Shown piece after piece: positions 7,272-16,398 of a DNA stretch of 64,000 nt (position 1 is the stretch's first letter; every line of letters begins with the position of its first letter). The stretch is taken from contig CALMUT010000227.1 of assembly GCA_937872925.1 (NCBI GenBank), forward strand, positions 32,827-96,826, given 5' to 3'. Origin of the DNA: an uncultured Myxococcales bacterium (GTDB lineage: Bacteria > Myxococcota_A > Polyangia > Polyangiales > Polyangiaceae). The position numbers were made by a program, and so were the translations under genes. The notes under the pieces were generated by a model. That model had not been told where the DNA came from and ran no database searches. It was given only the letters and a program-made list of their open reading frames with translations.

Positions 7272-9296
7272 TCACTTCACTTCGCAGATGTTGAAGTAGG
7301 TCTTGCCCGGCTCGCAGCCCGACAGCTGCGAGTAATCGCATTTGCCCTGGTCGCAGAAGTTCTCGACTTTGCCCGTGCGCAAAAAGACATCCATTTGCTG
7401 CTCCGCTGCCTCCAGATCTCTGACTTTCCCGTGGGGATCGTCGCAGTGGGACTGGGGTTTGTTGCATTGCGGGTCCGCAGGCAGGCCGAAGGCGTATTCG
7501 ACGTAGGCGGAGCCGGAGAACGGCGCTGCCTTTTTCGGCAGTCCCCAGATGTCGCGTCCGCCCGTTTCCAGGTGGGTCGCCCCGACGGCGCGCGCCATGA
7601 GGTGTGCGCCCAAGTTCGTGACTTGGTGATCGCCCACCGCTGCGCGCATCAGCACCGAATGCGACTGGGTTCCCGGCAACGGGTCGCTTTCGATGTAGGG
7701 AGTGTATCCGTTTGGTTCGACACGGTCCCACAGGGATTGTACGAGCGCTAGCAAGAGCTGTTGATCCCGTGCGTCGGGAAACGACACCGTCATGAAGAAG
7801 AAGAAGGGCAGAAAGTCCACGCTGCGGTTGAGCAAGAAGCTGTAGGGCTGGCCCATCACTCCGAGCACGCCACGTTCCACGTCCGGCGAGACGGACATAT
7901 AGACGCCGCCGAAGATGCCGCCCTGGCTGATGCCATGGTAGTAACGCTCGTTGGGCTCGAGGTACTTGCCGTAGGTGGCATCCTTGGCGAATCCACCACG
8001 CATCATCTTCATCAGCATCAGGTAGTTCAGAGCGCCCTGGTGCAGGCGCTCGTACATGGCAGTGATACGGTGGAAATCCCCGGTGCCGAGCACGTCGATG
8101 ATGAAGTTCGGATCGCCCGTGGACATGCCCACGAGGTTGGTCGCAAAGAACGCGTAGCCGTATTTATTCATGAAGCGGGCGAAGTGCCCGGAGCGGATCT
8201 GCTCTTTGGAACCGTTCAGGCCATGCCCATAGAGCAGCAAGGAGACGGGCTCCGTCAGGGCCTTTTTGGGAATGATCAGCTCGAAGGGCACCTGGTACCA
8301 CGGCGTTTTTGCGTTTGGTTCGGGCATTCCGTCGGCGCCCATAGAGAGTCGCGCGCCGGGTTTGTCCGCGCTCATATACTGCGGCACGCGCATGGTGCCC
8401 TCGATGCGAAACGCAATTTCGTTTGGCTCGAAATCCGTGTGGACCTTGTCGATGGTGTAGCTGGGACCGTCGGGTCCGACGAGCTTGGTGGCCTCGTCGC
8501 GCATATGCAGCAACCAGCCCGTCGTGTCCTCGCGGCTTGAAGTGGTGAAGTCCCAGGCCAAGCGCAGGCTCTGCCGGGGCACCCCCACTGCATCCAAGCG
8601 CTCGAAGATGTCTTCGTACAACCCGCGCCGCGGCGCGATGGATGGGTCCGAAGACTCACGTCGGTCGCGCAGCGCGCGAAACCCTTCGCTGGGCTGAACA
8701 AGGCCTTCTGCCGTAGACAGCTCACCGATGCCGACGATGTAGCGGCGTGCGTCGGCCAGGCGAACGGCCGGGCGTAGGATCAGCGTGCGGGTGTCGTCGT
8801 CCGGTCGGGAGAGATCGATTTCCGCGAAGTGCGCCACGCGCTCTCCGGTCACCGTATCGAGAATCACGGTCTTCGAGTCCGGCTCGAGGGACGCCGCCGG
8901 ATCCGTTTCCGGTACGAGCCCGTCAGCCGTGACGCCAGGCAAGTGCACGAGGATCGGGCTCCCTGGGGAAAAGCCGTCGCGGGTGTTGACGGGCTCCGCA
9001 AGGACCTCCTTCTCGCTCACGGGTTGGGGCAGTGATGCGTCTGCGATCGCCAGACGCAGCCCGGTCGTCGAGCTCTCGTCTGGGCGCGTGAAGACGTTGG
9101 ACGGGTAGGGGTGCAGGCAGTAGGCCGGTGCGATCGGGTCGCATTCCAGAGTCGGCCAAGTGAGCGTGTCCGGGATGGGAGCGACGAAGGACTGTTCCGC
9201 TTCGCCGTCGCCGCAGCCACTGGCGGTCAGTGTGAGAATGAGCAGGCCCAGCGTGCGAGCCGCGCCAGGGAGCAAGCGGCGGGGTGTCTTGTGCAT
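7272..9296 (-). CDS. Lipoprotein alpha/beta hydrolase
   Basis: 674 residues from the ATG at 9296, chosen because it opens a classic signal peptide with a lipobox-like TASGC; the open frame extends upstream without conserved sequence. The mature protein has a large N-terminal region, then an alpha/beta hydrolase fold with the oxyanion motif LYGHGLNG and a nucleophile elbow GISQG about 120 residues later. Acid and His candidates follow (GDHQV near the C-terminus). This is the layout of the bacterial lipase group with an extracellular N-terminal domain. Many Cys occur in the last 60 residues. Exported and membrane anchored; probably a lipase or esterase, substrate unknown. Divergent from trpF. 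Confidence 0.75.
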   Translation of the reverse strand: MHKTPRRLLPGAARTLGLLILTLTASGCGDGEAEQSFVAPIPDTLTWPTLECDPIAPAYCLHPYPSNVFTRPDESSTTGLRLAIADASLPQPVSEKEVLAEPVNTRDGFSPGSPILVHLPGVTADGLVPETDPAASLEPDSKTVILDTVTGERVAHFAEIDLSRPDDDTRTLILRPAVRLADARRYIVGIGELSTAEGLVQPSEGFRALRDRRESSDPSIAPRRGLYEDIFERLDAVGVPRQSLRLAWDFTTSSREDTTGWLLHMRDEATKLVGPDGPSYTIDKVHTDFEPNEIAFRIEGTMRVPQYMSADKPGARLSMGADGMPEPNAKTPWYQVPFELIIPKKALTEPVSLLLYGHGLNGSKEQIRSGHFARFMNKYGYAFFATNLVGMSTGDPNFIIDVLGTGDFHRITAMYERLHQGALNYLMLMKMMRGGFAKDATYGKYLEPNERYYHGISQGGIFGGVYMSVSPDVERGVLGVMGQPYSFLLNRSVDFLPFFFFMTVSFPDARDQQLLLALVQSLWDRVEPNGYTPYIESDPLPGTQSHSVLMRAAVGDHQVTNLGAHLMARAVGATHLETGGRDIWGLPKKAAPFSGSAYVEYAFGLPADPQCNKPQSHCDDPHGKVRDLEAAEQQMDVFLRTGKVENFCDQGKCDYSQLSGCEPGKTYFNICEVK

Positions 9297-9396
9297 ACTT
9301 GTGTCGCCTGATGCGCGACCCTGCGCCGCATCCTGCGGCAAGCGTGGACCGCGCTTGTCGCGAGGTAGTATGCCAGAGTAGACAGGTTCGGCCAGC

Positions 9397-10017
9397 GTGA
9401 CTTTCTGGATCAAGATCTGCGGCGTGCGCAACCGCGACGACGTGAGCGCCGTCCGTGAAGCCGGCGCTGATGCGATCGGCATGAATTTGGTCGAGGGCTC
9501 GCCGCGATTTCTGACCGAGCCAGAATTGCAGACCGTTTTCGATGCGGCGCAAGGCTTGGAGCGCGTGGCCGTGGTCGCGGATCCCACGCCCGCGGCTCTG
9601 ACTGCACTCCTGCAGCGTTTTCCCTTCGAGCGTGTGCAGCTGCATGGCTTCGAGTCCCCGGAGCTGTTTCAGAAGCTGGACGCTCGGTGCTTCAAGGCGG
9701 TGCGGGTGGGTAGTCGCCAAGACGCCAACGCCGCCTTGGGGTTCGGGGGCGAGTGGATTCTCGTAGACGCCCGGGTGGAGGGCGTGCTGGGTGGCAGCGG
9801 CGTGGTGGTCGAAACGGACTGGGTGGTCGATTTGGCGAGCCAGCGCAAGATCGTACTGGCCGGGGGGCTGACGCCGGATAATGTTGCCCAGCGCATCCGC
9901 GCATTGCAGCCTCACGGCGTCGATGTCGCCAGCGGAGTGGAAGTGAGTCCGGGAGTGAAAGACCCAAAAAAGATCGAGCGCTTCGTGCGCCAAGCCCGCT
10001 CGGCGGCCGCCCCATGA
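9397..10017 (+). CDS. trpF: Phosphoribosylanthranilate isomerase
   Basis: 206 residues, GTG start at 9397. Catalyses the Amadori rearrangement of phosphoribosylanthranilate in tryptophan synthesis. The catalytic Cys lies in the family signature WIKICGVRNRDD (residue about 8), the catalytic Asp in ILVDARVEG, and the phosphate-binding GGSGVVVETDW and AGGLTPDNV motifs follow. Normal length for a monofunctional TrpF. First gene of a four-gene operon; its TGA overlaps the next start (ATGA). No trpE, trpG, trpD or trpC is in the window, so the pathway is split. No leader peptide or T-box-like structure was seen upstream. Confidence 0.95.
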   Translation: MTFWIKICGVRNRDDVSAVREAGADAIGMNLVEGSPRFLTEPELQTVFDAAQGLERVAVVADPTPAALTALLQRFPFERVQLHGFESPELFQKLDARCFKAVRVGSRQDANAALGFGGEWILVDARVEGVLGGSGVVVETDWVVDLASQRKIVLAGGLTPDNVAQRIRALQPHGVDVASGVEVSPGVKDPKKIERFVRQARSAAAP

Positions 10018-10568
10018 AACGCTCGTGCTGTGCCCTTGTCCTGGGCTGCGCCTCTTGCAGTTCGCCAAGCGTGATAGGCGCGCAGATCCTCGGCGCCGGG
10101 CAGGCGCAGCCGGGCCGAGTGATCGAAGAGCGCGTGGCCAAGGCCTGCGCAGACGGCGCGCAAGGGACCCTCTCGGTGCTGCGTCGGGTGACCCTCGTGC
10201 AGCGAGAGGACGGGAAACGGATATTGATCGCGCGTCGAGGCGACGACGACGCGCTGGCGATTGACAACCAGCATACGGTCGGGGCCGAGGTCGCGTATCA
10301 GGCCACCACGGCCACGGCCGGCGGCCGGCGCATCTTGCACGACTACCGTGTGCCCACGTCCGGCGGACGCTGGCACTTCGTCGTGACCGACATCTTCACC
10401 GAACGAGAGACGCCCCAGGGCTTTGTTGCGTCCCCGGGTCGGCCATCCATCGCTTGTTGGCTCGATCCCGTAGCCGAAGCCGCGTCAGCTCCCGTCGCGG
10501 CGCAGCCGTCACCTCCGGCGGCGCCTGCTGACGCTGGCGCGCCGACGGGCGAAACGGGGGCGCCGTGA
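10014..10568 (+). CDS. Unknown secreted protein inside the trp operon
   Basis: 184 residues, not recognised. The N-terminus ([15 protein letters not shown]) looks like a very short lipoprotein or Sec signal. The middle has alternating hydrophobic strands ([28 protein letters not shown]) with two spaced Cys, followed by an Ala/Pro-rich tail of about 40 residues. It overlaps trpF by 4 bases (ATGA) and trpB by 4 bases (GTGA), so it is translated as part of the trp operon. An exported protein with no obvious link to tryptophan in this place is odd; coupling may simply keep trpB translated. Confidence 0.7.
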   Translation: MKRSCCALVLGCASCSSPSVIGAQILGAGQAQPGRVIEERVAKACADGAQGTLSVLRRVTLVQREDGKRILIARRGDDDALAIDNQHTVGAEVAYQATTATAGGRRILHDYRVPTSGGRWHFVVTDIFTERETPQGFVASPGRPSIACWLDPVAEAASAPVAAQPSPPAAPADAGAPTGETGAP

Positions 10569-11746
10569 AAGGCTACTACGGGCAGTTCGGTGGGAGATTC
10601 GTGGCGGAGACGTTGGTGCCCGCCCTCGAAGAACTCGAAGCAGCCGTTGACCGCGTGGTGCTCAGTGAAGAGTTCCAAGCAGAATGGCGCGCGCTGCTTA
10701 GCCACTACGTGGGGCGACCCACGCCGCTGACCGAAGCCAAGCGTTTGTGCGTTGCGCTATCGGGGCACGTGGCTACGCTGGCTCTCAAGCGGGAAGATCT
10801 GTGTCACACCGGCGCTCACAAGATCAACAACGCGCTGGGCCAAGTGCTTCTCGCCAAGCGCCTCGGCAAGACCCGCATCATCGCCGAGACGGGCGCGGGG
10901 CAGCACGGTGTTGCAACGGCGACGGCCTCCGCCGTGCTGGATCTTCCTTGCGAAGTCTATATGGGCGAAGAAGACGTGCGCCGGCAAGCACCCAATGTCC
11001 TGCGCATGCAAATGCTCGGAGCGCGGGTCGTGCCGGTGAAGAGCGGTTCGCGCACGCTCAAAGACGCCATGAACGAAGCGTTGCGGGACTGGGTCACAAA
11101 TGTGCATACCACGCACTATTGCGTCGGCTCCGCCGCAGGCCCCCATCCCTATCCGGCTTTGGTAGCGGAGTTGCAGCGCGTGATTGGAGACGAGGCCCGA
11201 GGGCAGTGGTCCGAACGCTTCGGGGGCTTGCCGGACGCGGTGGTCGCCTGCGTCGGAGGCGGTTCCAATGCGATCGGCATCTTTCGCGCGTTCATGGACG
11301 ATGACGTGCGCCTCTACGGCGTCGAAGCCGCGGGCAGCGGGCTCTCCACGGATCGCCACGCGGCGACCCTGACCCTGGGCCGGGTCGGCGTGCTGCATGG
11401 CTCCAAGACGCTGGTCCTTTCCGACGACGACGGCCAAATCCAAGAAGCGCACTCCATCAGTGCCGGGCTCGACTATCCCGGCGTGGGTCCCGAGCACGCC
11501 GCCCTCAAGGCCAGCGGTCGCGCGCAGTACCTCGCCGTTGCGGACGACGCCGCGCTCGCCGCGGCGCACCAGGTCGCGCGTTGCGAGGGCATCGTTATCG
11601 CGCTCGAGACCGCACATGCTTTTGCCGCGCTGCCGGAAATCGCGGCCCAAGAATCCGCGCGACTCGGGCGGCCCGCCAACGTCTTGGTCTGTCTGTCCGG
11701 GCGCGGCGACAAAGATCTCGAGGCGCTGACGGCGGTGATGCCATGA
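10565..11746 (+). CDS. trpB: Tryptophan synthase beta chain
   Basis: 393 residues, GTG start within a GTGA overlap with the preceding gene. Joins indole and serine to make tryptophan, using PLP. The PLP Lys is in HTGAHKINN (about residue 84), the substrate carboxylate loop is ETGAGQHG, and the PLP-phosphate loop is [10 protein letters not shown]. The N-terminus [14 protein letters not shown] is typical of TrpB1, the form that partners with TrpA. Full length. The stop overlaps trpA by ATGA, as expected for equal synthesis of the two subunits. Confidence 0.97.
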   Translation: MKGYYGQFGGRFVAETLVPALEELEAAVDRVVLSEEFQAEWRALLSHYVGRPTPLTEAKRLCVALSGHVATLALKREDLCHTGAHKINNALGQVLLAKRLGKTRIIAETGAGQHGVATATASAVLDLPCEVYMGEEDVRRQAPNVLRMQMLGARVVPVKSGSRTLKDAMNEALRDWVTNVHTTHYCVGSAAGPHPYPALVAELQRVIGDEARGQWSERFGGLPDAVVACVGGGSNAIGIFRAFMDDDVRLYGVEAAGSGLSTDRHAATLTLGRVGVLHGSKTLVLSDDDGQIQEAHSISAGLDYPGVGPEHAALKASGRAQYLAVADDAALAAAHQVARCEGIVIALETAHAFAALPEIAAQESARLGRPANVLVCLSGRGDKDLEALTAVMP

Positions 11747-12552
11747 GCGTTGTCCGCATCGAGCAGTGCTTTGCGGCTTGCAAAGCCGAGGGTCGTCCCG
11801 CCCTGATCGCCTACCTGACGATTGGCGATCCCAGCGTGGAGGATTCGCTGGCTTGCGCCCGAGCGGCCCTTTCGGCTGGCGCGGACATCTTGGAGTTGGG
11901 GGTGCCGTTTTCGGATCCGTCGGCGGACGGGCCTACGATCGCGGAAGCAAGCCAACGTGCCATCGCCGGTGGCGGCAGCCTGCGCGCGGCCCTCGCCCTC
12001 GCCACGGAGCTGCGCAAAGACTCCGACGCGCCTTTGGTGCTGTTCACCTACGTCAATCCGGTGATCGCCTTCGGCGAAGCGCAGCTGCCCGCCGCGGCTG
12101 CCGCGGCGGGCATCGACGCATTGCTGCTCGTGGATTTGCCGCCAGAAGAAGGTGCGGAACTGCGTCAAGGTTGTCGCGACCGAGAGCTGGCGGTGATTCC
12201 GCTGCTCGCTCCCACCACCCCGCCGGAGCGCGCTGCGATCTTGCTGCGTGACGCCCGGGGCTTCGCCTACTACGTGTCGGTCACGGGCGTCACGGGCACG
12301 GGTAGCGCGCCTCTGGCGCAAGCCGCCAGCGCCGCCAATGCGCTCTCCCAGGCGCACTCACTGCCCGTTGTCGTCGGCTTCGGCGTGGATTCTGCGACGA
12401 AGGCCGAGGCCCTGGCCCGGGCCGGCGTCGGCGGGGTCGTCGTCGGCAGCGCCATCGTCCGTCAGATCGCCTCCGCAACGACGCGCGCAGAGCGCGTCGA
12501 CGGGGTCCGAAACCTTGTCGCGCAGCTTCGTGCGGCGCTGCAAGCCCGCTAG
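11743..12552 (+). CDS. trpA: Tryptophan synthase alpha chain
   Basis: 269 residues from the ATG at 11743, which overlaps the trpB stop. Cleaves indole-3-glycerol phosphate to indole and glyceraldehyde-3-phosphate; indole is channelled to TrpB. Catalytic Glu in [11 protein letters not shown] and catalytic Asp in PSADGPTI are present, with the mobile loop and phosphate-binding segments ([24 protein letters not shown]). A TIM barrel of normal length. The gene ends 10 bases from the convergent TerC gene; no hairpin terminator was seen in that gap. Confidence 0.96.
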   Translation: MSVVRIEQCFAACKAEGRPALIAYLTIGDPSVEDSLACARAALSAGADILELGVPFSDPSADGPTIAEASQRAIAGGGSLRAALALATELRKDSDAPLVLFTYVNPVIAFGEAQLPAAAAAAGIDALLLVDLPPEEGAELRQGCRDRELAVIPLLAPTTPPERAAILLRDARGFAYYVSVTGVTGTGSAPLAQAASAANALSQAHSLPVVVGFGVDSATKAEALARAGVGGVVVGSAIVRQIASATTRAERVDGVRNLVAQLRAALQAR

Positions 12553-12562
12553 TGCCCTGGCA

Positions 12563-13516
12563 CTATTCAGAGATGCGCACCGGCGCAACTGCAGGCTTCG
12601 GCGCGCGCAGTAGAGATGCGACCACCGCGGTGGTCAAGATACCCAAGATCACGCCCAGAGACACACCGATGGGGATCTTGTAGACGCCAAGCATCAGCAT
12701 TTTCGCGCCGACGAAGACCAAGACTGCAGACAACCCCACTTTGAGATAGACGAACTTGGTCACGACGCTGGCGAGCACGAAGTAAAGCGAGCGCAAGCCC
12801 AGGATGGCAAAGATATTCGATGTAAACACGATGAATGGGTCTTTGGTGATGGCAAAGACGGCAGGGATCGAGTCGACCGCAAAGATGACGTCCGAGACCT
12901 CCACGGCGACCAGGGCGAGTAGCAGCGGGGTTGCGAGTCGCTTGCCGTTCTCGACGACCACAAAGCGCTCACCACGCAGCGACGGCGTCACCGGGATCAG
13001 GCGGCGGAACAGGCGTACGACTGGGTTCTTTTCCGGGTTCGGCGTCTCGTCGCGCTGCAGCAAGAGTTTGATTCCGGTGATGGCCAGAATGCCGCCGAAC
13101 ACATAGATCGCCCAGTGGAAGCGCTGCAGAAACGCGCCGCCAATGACAATGAAGAGTGCACGCATCAAGAGCGCCCCGAGCACGCCCCAAAAAAGGACCC
13201 GATGTTGGTAGATGGCCGGGATGCCGAAGGTCGTGAAGATCACGATGAATACGAAGATGTTGTCGACGGAAAGCGCCTTTTCGACCACGTAGCCCGTGGC
13301 GAACTCCATCGCGCGCTCCGTGCCGAATAAGGCGTAGACGCCAACGCCGAAGGCAGCGGCAAAGGCCACCCAGACGAGGCTCCAGACCGCGGCCTCTTTG
13401 AAGCCCACTTCGTGGGAGTTGCGATGAAACACCCCCAGGTCGAAGGCAAGCATGACCACGACGAACAGCACGAATCCTGCCCAGAGCAGCGGACTGCCCA
13501 CGGTTTCAAAGCTCAC
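12563..13516 (-). CDS. TerC/Alx-family membrane protein
   Basis: 317 residues from a GTG at 13516, chosen because AAGGGG sits six bases upstream and the first helix begins soon after; an ATG at 13609 in the same frame would add 31 non-conserved residues. About nine membrane helices. The conserved acidic helix motifs are intact: SVDNIFVFIVIF and EVSDVIFAVDSIPA. The family is linked to tellurite resistance, alkaline-induced Alx and manganese export or metal supply to secreted enzymes. Divergent from an NhaR-like regulator, which suggests control by sodium or pH. No yybP-ykoY riboswitch was recognised upstream. Confidence 0.9.
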   Translation of the reverse strand: MSFETVGSPLLWAGFVLFVVVMLAFDLGVFHRNSHEVGFKEAAVWSLVWVAFAAAFGVGVYALFGTERAMEFATGYVVEKALSVDNIFVFIVIFTTFGIPAIYQHRVLFWGVLGALLMRALFIVIGGAFLQRFHWAIYVFGGILAITGIKLLLQRDETPNPEKNPVVRLFRRLIPVTPSLRGERFVVVENGKRLATPLLLALVAVEVSDVIFAVDSIPAVFAITKDPFIVFTSNIFAILGLRSLYFVLASVVTKFVYLKVGLSAVLVFVGAKMLMLGVYKIPIGVSLGVILGILTTAVVASLLRAPKPAVAPVRISE

Positions 13517-13600
13517 GCTGGCCCCTTGGCAAGACGGATCGACATCAACGGTTCTCCTGGTCCCAGTTGGGGACTCGGGTACTTTGGGGCCGGGCCTAAC

Positions 13601-13648
13601 TGTCGACAATTACATAATTTAGTAGATAACTGTTGGTATTCCCAACAG
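13601..13648 (+). promoter_or_regulatory. Putative operators between terC-like and nhaR-like genes
   Basis: Two palindromes in the most AT-rich part of the divergent region. TGTCGACA at 13601-13608 lies in a T-N11-A context like a LysR box. CTGTTGG-tattc-CCAACAG (13630-13648) is a perfect 7-base inverted repeat ending nine bases before the regulator's ATG. LysR regulators usually bind such sites in their own divergent promoter, so autoregulation and control of the terC-like gene are likely. Binding is inferred. Confidence 0.5.
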
Positions 13649-13657
13649 AATGGCTGG

Positions 13658-14569
13658 ATGGAATGGGTGAACTACCACCACTTGCTGTACTTCTGGATGG
13701 TCGCGCGGGAAGGCGGCTTGGTCCCAGCCGCGCAACAGCTCAAGCTCTCGCACTCCACCCTCAGCACCCAGATCAAAAGCCTGGAGCAAAGCCTGGGGCA
13801 AGAGCTGTTCACCAAGGTCGGCCGCAAGCTGGCGTTGACCGAGGCCGGTCACGTTGCCTATCGCTACGCTGACGAGATATTTAGCCTCGGCCGTGAAATG
13901 GTCGACACGGTAAAAGGTCGCGCGCGAGGCCAACCGTTGCGTTTGCATGTGGGCATCGCCGATGTCGTGCCCAAGTTGATCGTGCGGCGCCTACTTGAAC
14001 CCGCCCTGAAGTTGGCTGAGCCAGTGCGACTGATCTGTCGCGAAGACGATCATGACAGGCTCGTCGCCGAACTAGACTTGCATACGCTGCACCTCGTCAT
14101 ATCTGACGCGCCCGTGTCGCCGGGCAATCGGGTCCGCGCCCATAGCCACTTGCTGGGTGAATCGGGCGTCAGCTTCTTCGGCACACCGCCCCTGGTACGG
14201 GCGCACCGGCGCAAGTTTCCTGATTCCTTGAACGACGCTCCGCTGCTGTTGCCCATGGAAAACCTGACGCTCCGACGATCCCTCAACCGCTGGTTCGAAA
14301 GTCGCTGCATCACACCACAGGTGGTGGCGGAGTTCGAAGACAGCGCACTGCTGAAAGTTTTTGGAGCTGCGGGGCGAGGCCTATTCCCGGCGCCGACTGC
14401 TGTGGCCACGGAAGTCATGGCCCAATACGGCGTCAAACCCTTGGGGGCCGCAGACGGCGTTCGCGAGCGCTTTTACGCCATTTCCGCGGAACGACGTGTG
14501 AGTCACCCTGCTGTCTTGGCGATTCTGGACGGTGCGCGCACGGAGCTGTTTTCCGAGCAGGGGCCCTAG
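13658..14569 (+). CDS. nhaR: LysR-family regulator, NhaR-like
   Basis: 303 residues from the ATG at 13658, giving MEWVNYHHLLYFWMVAREG, a close match to the NhaR N-terminus. Residues 1-65 form the winged helix-turn-helix (LSHSTLSTQIKSLEQSLGQ), and the rest is the effector-binding domain. E. coli NhaR (about 300 residues) activates nhaA in response to sodium. Here no nhaA is adjacent; the divergent gene encodes a TerC/Alx-type protein instead. Inferred role: sodium or alkaline-pH response controlling that protein. NhaR orthology is by N-terminal resemblance and length. Confidence 0.82.
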   Translation: MEWVNYHHLLYFWMVAREGGLVPAAQQLKLSHSTLSTQIKSLEQSLGQELFTKVGRKLALTEAGHVAYRYADEIFSLGREMVDTVKGRARGQPLRLHVGIADVVPKLIVRRLLEPALKLAEPVRLICREDDHDRLVAELDLHTLHLVISDAPVSPGNRVRAHSHLLGESGVSFFGTPPLVRAHRRKFPDSLNDAPLLLPMENLTLRRSLNRWFESRCITPQVVAEFEDSALLKVFGAAGRGLFPAPTAVATEVMAQYGVKPLGAADGVRERFYAISAERRVSHPAVLAILDGARTELFSEQGP

Positions 14570-14618
14570 GGGATCCCGCGGGCCTGCGCGCCGTGGTTGC
14601 TCGAGCGCACCTGGCGCC

Positions 14619-15158
14619 CTAGCGCGGTCTTACGAGTTCCGCGAGTTCGAATAGGTGGGGGTCGGCGGCGCCGAGTTTTCGCACGGCGTCGGCGAGTTCC
14701 AGCACGTACTGTTGGTTGTCGCCGCTCGGTCCGCTGGCACTCAGCACCTGGCGCGCGATGTCTTGAAGGGGAGCTGGGCCCAAGAAATTGTCGTTGTCGG
14801 GCGTTGCTACGTAAACCAAGCCCGAGTCCGTCAGGGGCGCATCGTCGCGTCCGTACAGCGGAAGCCGAAGCCGGGTGTAGCCGCCCTGTTCGCGATGCTC
14901 AAGGGTCGCCAGCACTTGCTCTCGATGCTCCGGAGCGACCGCATAGGCCATGCCCCAACAGCGCGCGCCCGCTTCGTCGATCAACGTCACGACGCGTCCC
15001 GGCGCGCCGGGCACACCGCGATGGTCGGTGGATCCCTGCCAGAAGCGCCGCACGTAGCCGAGCACACAGGCTGGTTCGCGACGCGCGAAGGGGAACGCCG
15101 GCCGCCACACCAGCGAGCCGTAGCCGAAGATCCAGGTTTCTTTCGTCGAGGCCGCCAC
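14619..15158 (-). CDS. chaC: ChaC-like gamma-glutamylcyclotransferase
   Basis: 179 residues. Predicted to cleave glutathione to 5-oxoproline and Cys-Gly in the cytoplasm. The substrate-binding motif YGSLVWRP (residues about 13-20) and the catalytic Glu in the HREQGGYTR segment match the ChaC group, as do GYVRRFWQGSTDHRG and the length. It stands alone between the convergent nhaR-like gene (49 bases away) and a leftward metallopeptidase gene whose stop is 50 bases upstream of its start. Fairly certain at family level. Confidence 0.9.
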   Translation of the reverse strand: MAASTKETWIFGYGSLVWRPAFPFARREPACVLGYVRRFWQGSTDHRGVPGAPGRVVTLIDEAGARCWGMAYAVAPEHREQVLATLEHREQGGYTRLRLPLYGRDDAPLTDSGLVYVATPDNDNFLGPAPLQDIARQVLSASGPSGDNQQYVLELADAVRKLGAADPHLFELAELVRPR

Positions 15159-15208
15159 GCCAGGGAGAATAGCGCGAGTCCGAGGACCGCATGGCAGGGA
15201 CGCCGGGG

Positions 15209-16285
15209 TCAGGGGGCTTGGGCGGAAAGCTCTGTCAAGGCTTTGGCCACCAAGGTTCGCAGTTCCGGATCTTTCAACTCGGCCAGGCCTTTCAGATCCC
15301 GCACCTTGCCCAGGCGCTCTGCCACGCGCATGCCCAGGTAGTAACCCATGCGCGGCGGAATGTCGCTGCGGCCACCGCTGCCGCGGAAGTAGTCGCGGTA
15401 GGTGACTTCGTCAGACGAATCGAGTTGCGCCAGGAACTCTCGCGCTAGCTGAGCTTCCTTTGCCATTCCGAAGCGCATCATCTCGTCGCTCAAGGTCAGT
15501 TGCTTAGCGCTGGCGTTCGGGTTGAGCTTCTTTGCGACGAAGACGGCCAGTCCTTCGAACCACAGCGGCTGGTACAGCTTGGGCGCGGCGGATTCGTCGA
15601 GGGCGAGCTTTTCAAAGTGATACACGTGGAACAATTCGTGATGGAAGAGAGGCTCGAGGTTGGCGTCGTCGGCGTAAAGCTTGGCGATCTTGTCGACGCC
15701 GAACATCAGTGCCATCTGCCCATCGACGTTGCGGATGGCTCCGTCGAAGGCGTCGAGGGAGACCGAGAAGATGACCCGGCCGTTCCACTTGAAATCGGGA
15801 AAGTGCGCCGCAAACGTCTGCTGATAGCGGCCCAGATCTGCAGTGATGGACGCCGACACCCGCTGCATCACCGGGATGTGCGCTGGAAGTTCCTTCAAGA
15901 AGGCGTCGATCCGCGCCGGCAAGTCGACGGGCTTGGTTGGGTCTCGGGAAATGACGTTGTCGCCAAAGAAGCTGGGGTGCTTCGCGATCACCAATTCGCG
16001 AAACAGCTTGGCTTGCTTCTGCGGCGGCTCGGCTTTCGCCTGCTGCCAGAAGTCCCAGAACGCGGGCATGGCGTTTTCGATGCGGTACCCCGGCGCAGCC
16101 TTCGCCGCCGCGTCGGGCGCGGTCACTGCGGCCGCCGGCGCTTGCTGGACGCCAGGCGCCGCTGCCGGCGGCTTCCCTGGCCCGCTGGCATTGCCGCAAG
16201 CCCCCACCCAAAACACCAGCAACCCGGCCCCGCCCCGCGCCCACGTCCCGCGCCGCCCCTCGCGAAAGGCCGATGACGTCCGCAC
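15209..16285 (-). CDS. Putative HExxH zinc metallopeptidase lipoprotein
   Basis: 358 residues if it starts at the GTG at 16285; a GTG at 16291 is equal, and the frame stays open to 16402 through a low-complexity repeat. The signal peptide ends in a lipobox-like WVGACG. An HELFH zinc motif (in EPLFHHELFHVYHF) sits about mid-protein, with a possible third ligand in the EGLAVF segment some 30 residues later, as in gluzincin-type peptidases related to DUF2268. It should be a membrane-anchored periplasmic or surface peptidase. Substrate unknown. Its start lies 113 bases from the stop of the hppA-like gene upstream, so co-transcription is possible. Confidence 0.7.
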   Translation of the reverse strand: MRTSSAFREGRRGTWARGGAGLLVFWVGACGNASGPGKPPAAAPGVQQAPAAAVTAPDAAAKAAPGYRIENAMPAFWDFWQQAKAEPPQKQAKLFRELVIAKHPSFFGDNVISRDPTKPVDLPARIDAFLKELPAHIPVMQRVSASITADLGRYQQTFAAHFPDFKWNGRVIFSVSLDAFDGAIRNVDGQMALMFGVDKIAKLYADDANLEPLFHHELFHVYHFEKLALDESAAPKLYQPLWFEGLAVFVAKKLNPNASAKQLTLSDEMMRFGMAKEAQLAREFLAQLDSSDEVTYRDYFRGSGGRSDIPPRMGYYLGMRVAERLGKVRDLKGLAELKDPELRTLVAKALTELSAQAP

Positions 16286-16309
16286 CGCCACATCCCCCCA
16301 AAAACCCCC

Positions 16310-16392
16310 GATCTCGCCCCCGCGCTCGCCCCCGTTCCCGCTCCCGCGCTCACTCCCGCGCTCGCGCTCGCCCCCGTTCCCGCGCTCGCCCA
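16310..16392. repeat. C-rich tandem low-complexity repeat
   Basis: An 80-base stretch built from variants of CGCGCTCGCCCCCGTTCCC; the block GCTCGCCCCCGTTCCCGC occurs twice (near 16324 and 16367) with CTCCCGCGCTCACTCCCGCG between. It lies between the hppA stop and the peptidase start. It is strand-asymmetric (C-rich on the plus strand). It is probably slippage-generated; an effect on transcription is possible but not shown. Confidence 0.75.
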
Positions 16393-16398
16393 CGAACC

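Noticed and set aside
7761..8540. A 259-codon plus-strand frame opposite the lipoprotein hydrolase
   Set aside because: Composition is His/Val/Gly-rich with no recognisable motif; it mirrors the codons of the real minus-strand gene.
10757..11650. A 297-codon minus-strand frame across trpB
   Set aside because: trpB is unambiguous on the plus strand; the antisense frame has no domain and exists because of third-position GC bias.
13517..13657. A yybP-ykoY manganese riboswitch before the TerC-type gene
   Set aside because: The conserved paired-helix sequence elements of that riboswitch are not seen; the region holds short DNA palindromes instead.
16310..16392. C-rich repeats as a CRISPR array
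   Set aside because: Units are irregular with no unique spacers; this is a slippage-type tandem repeat.
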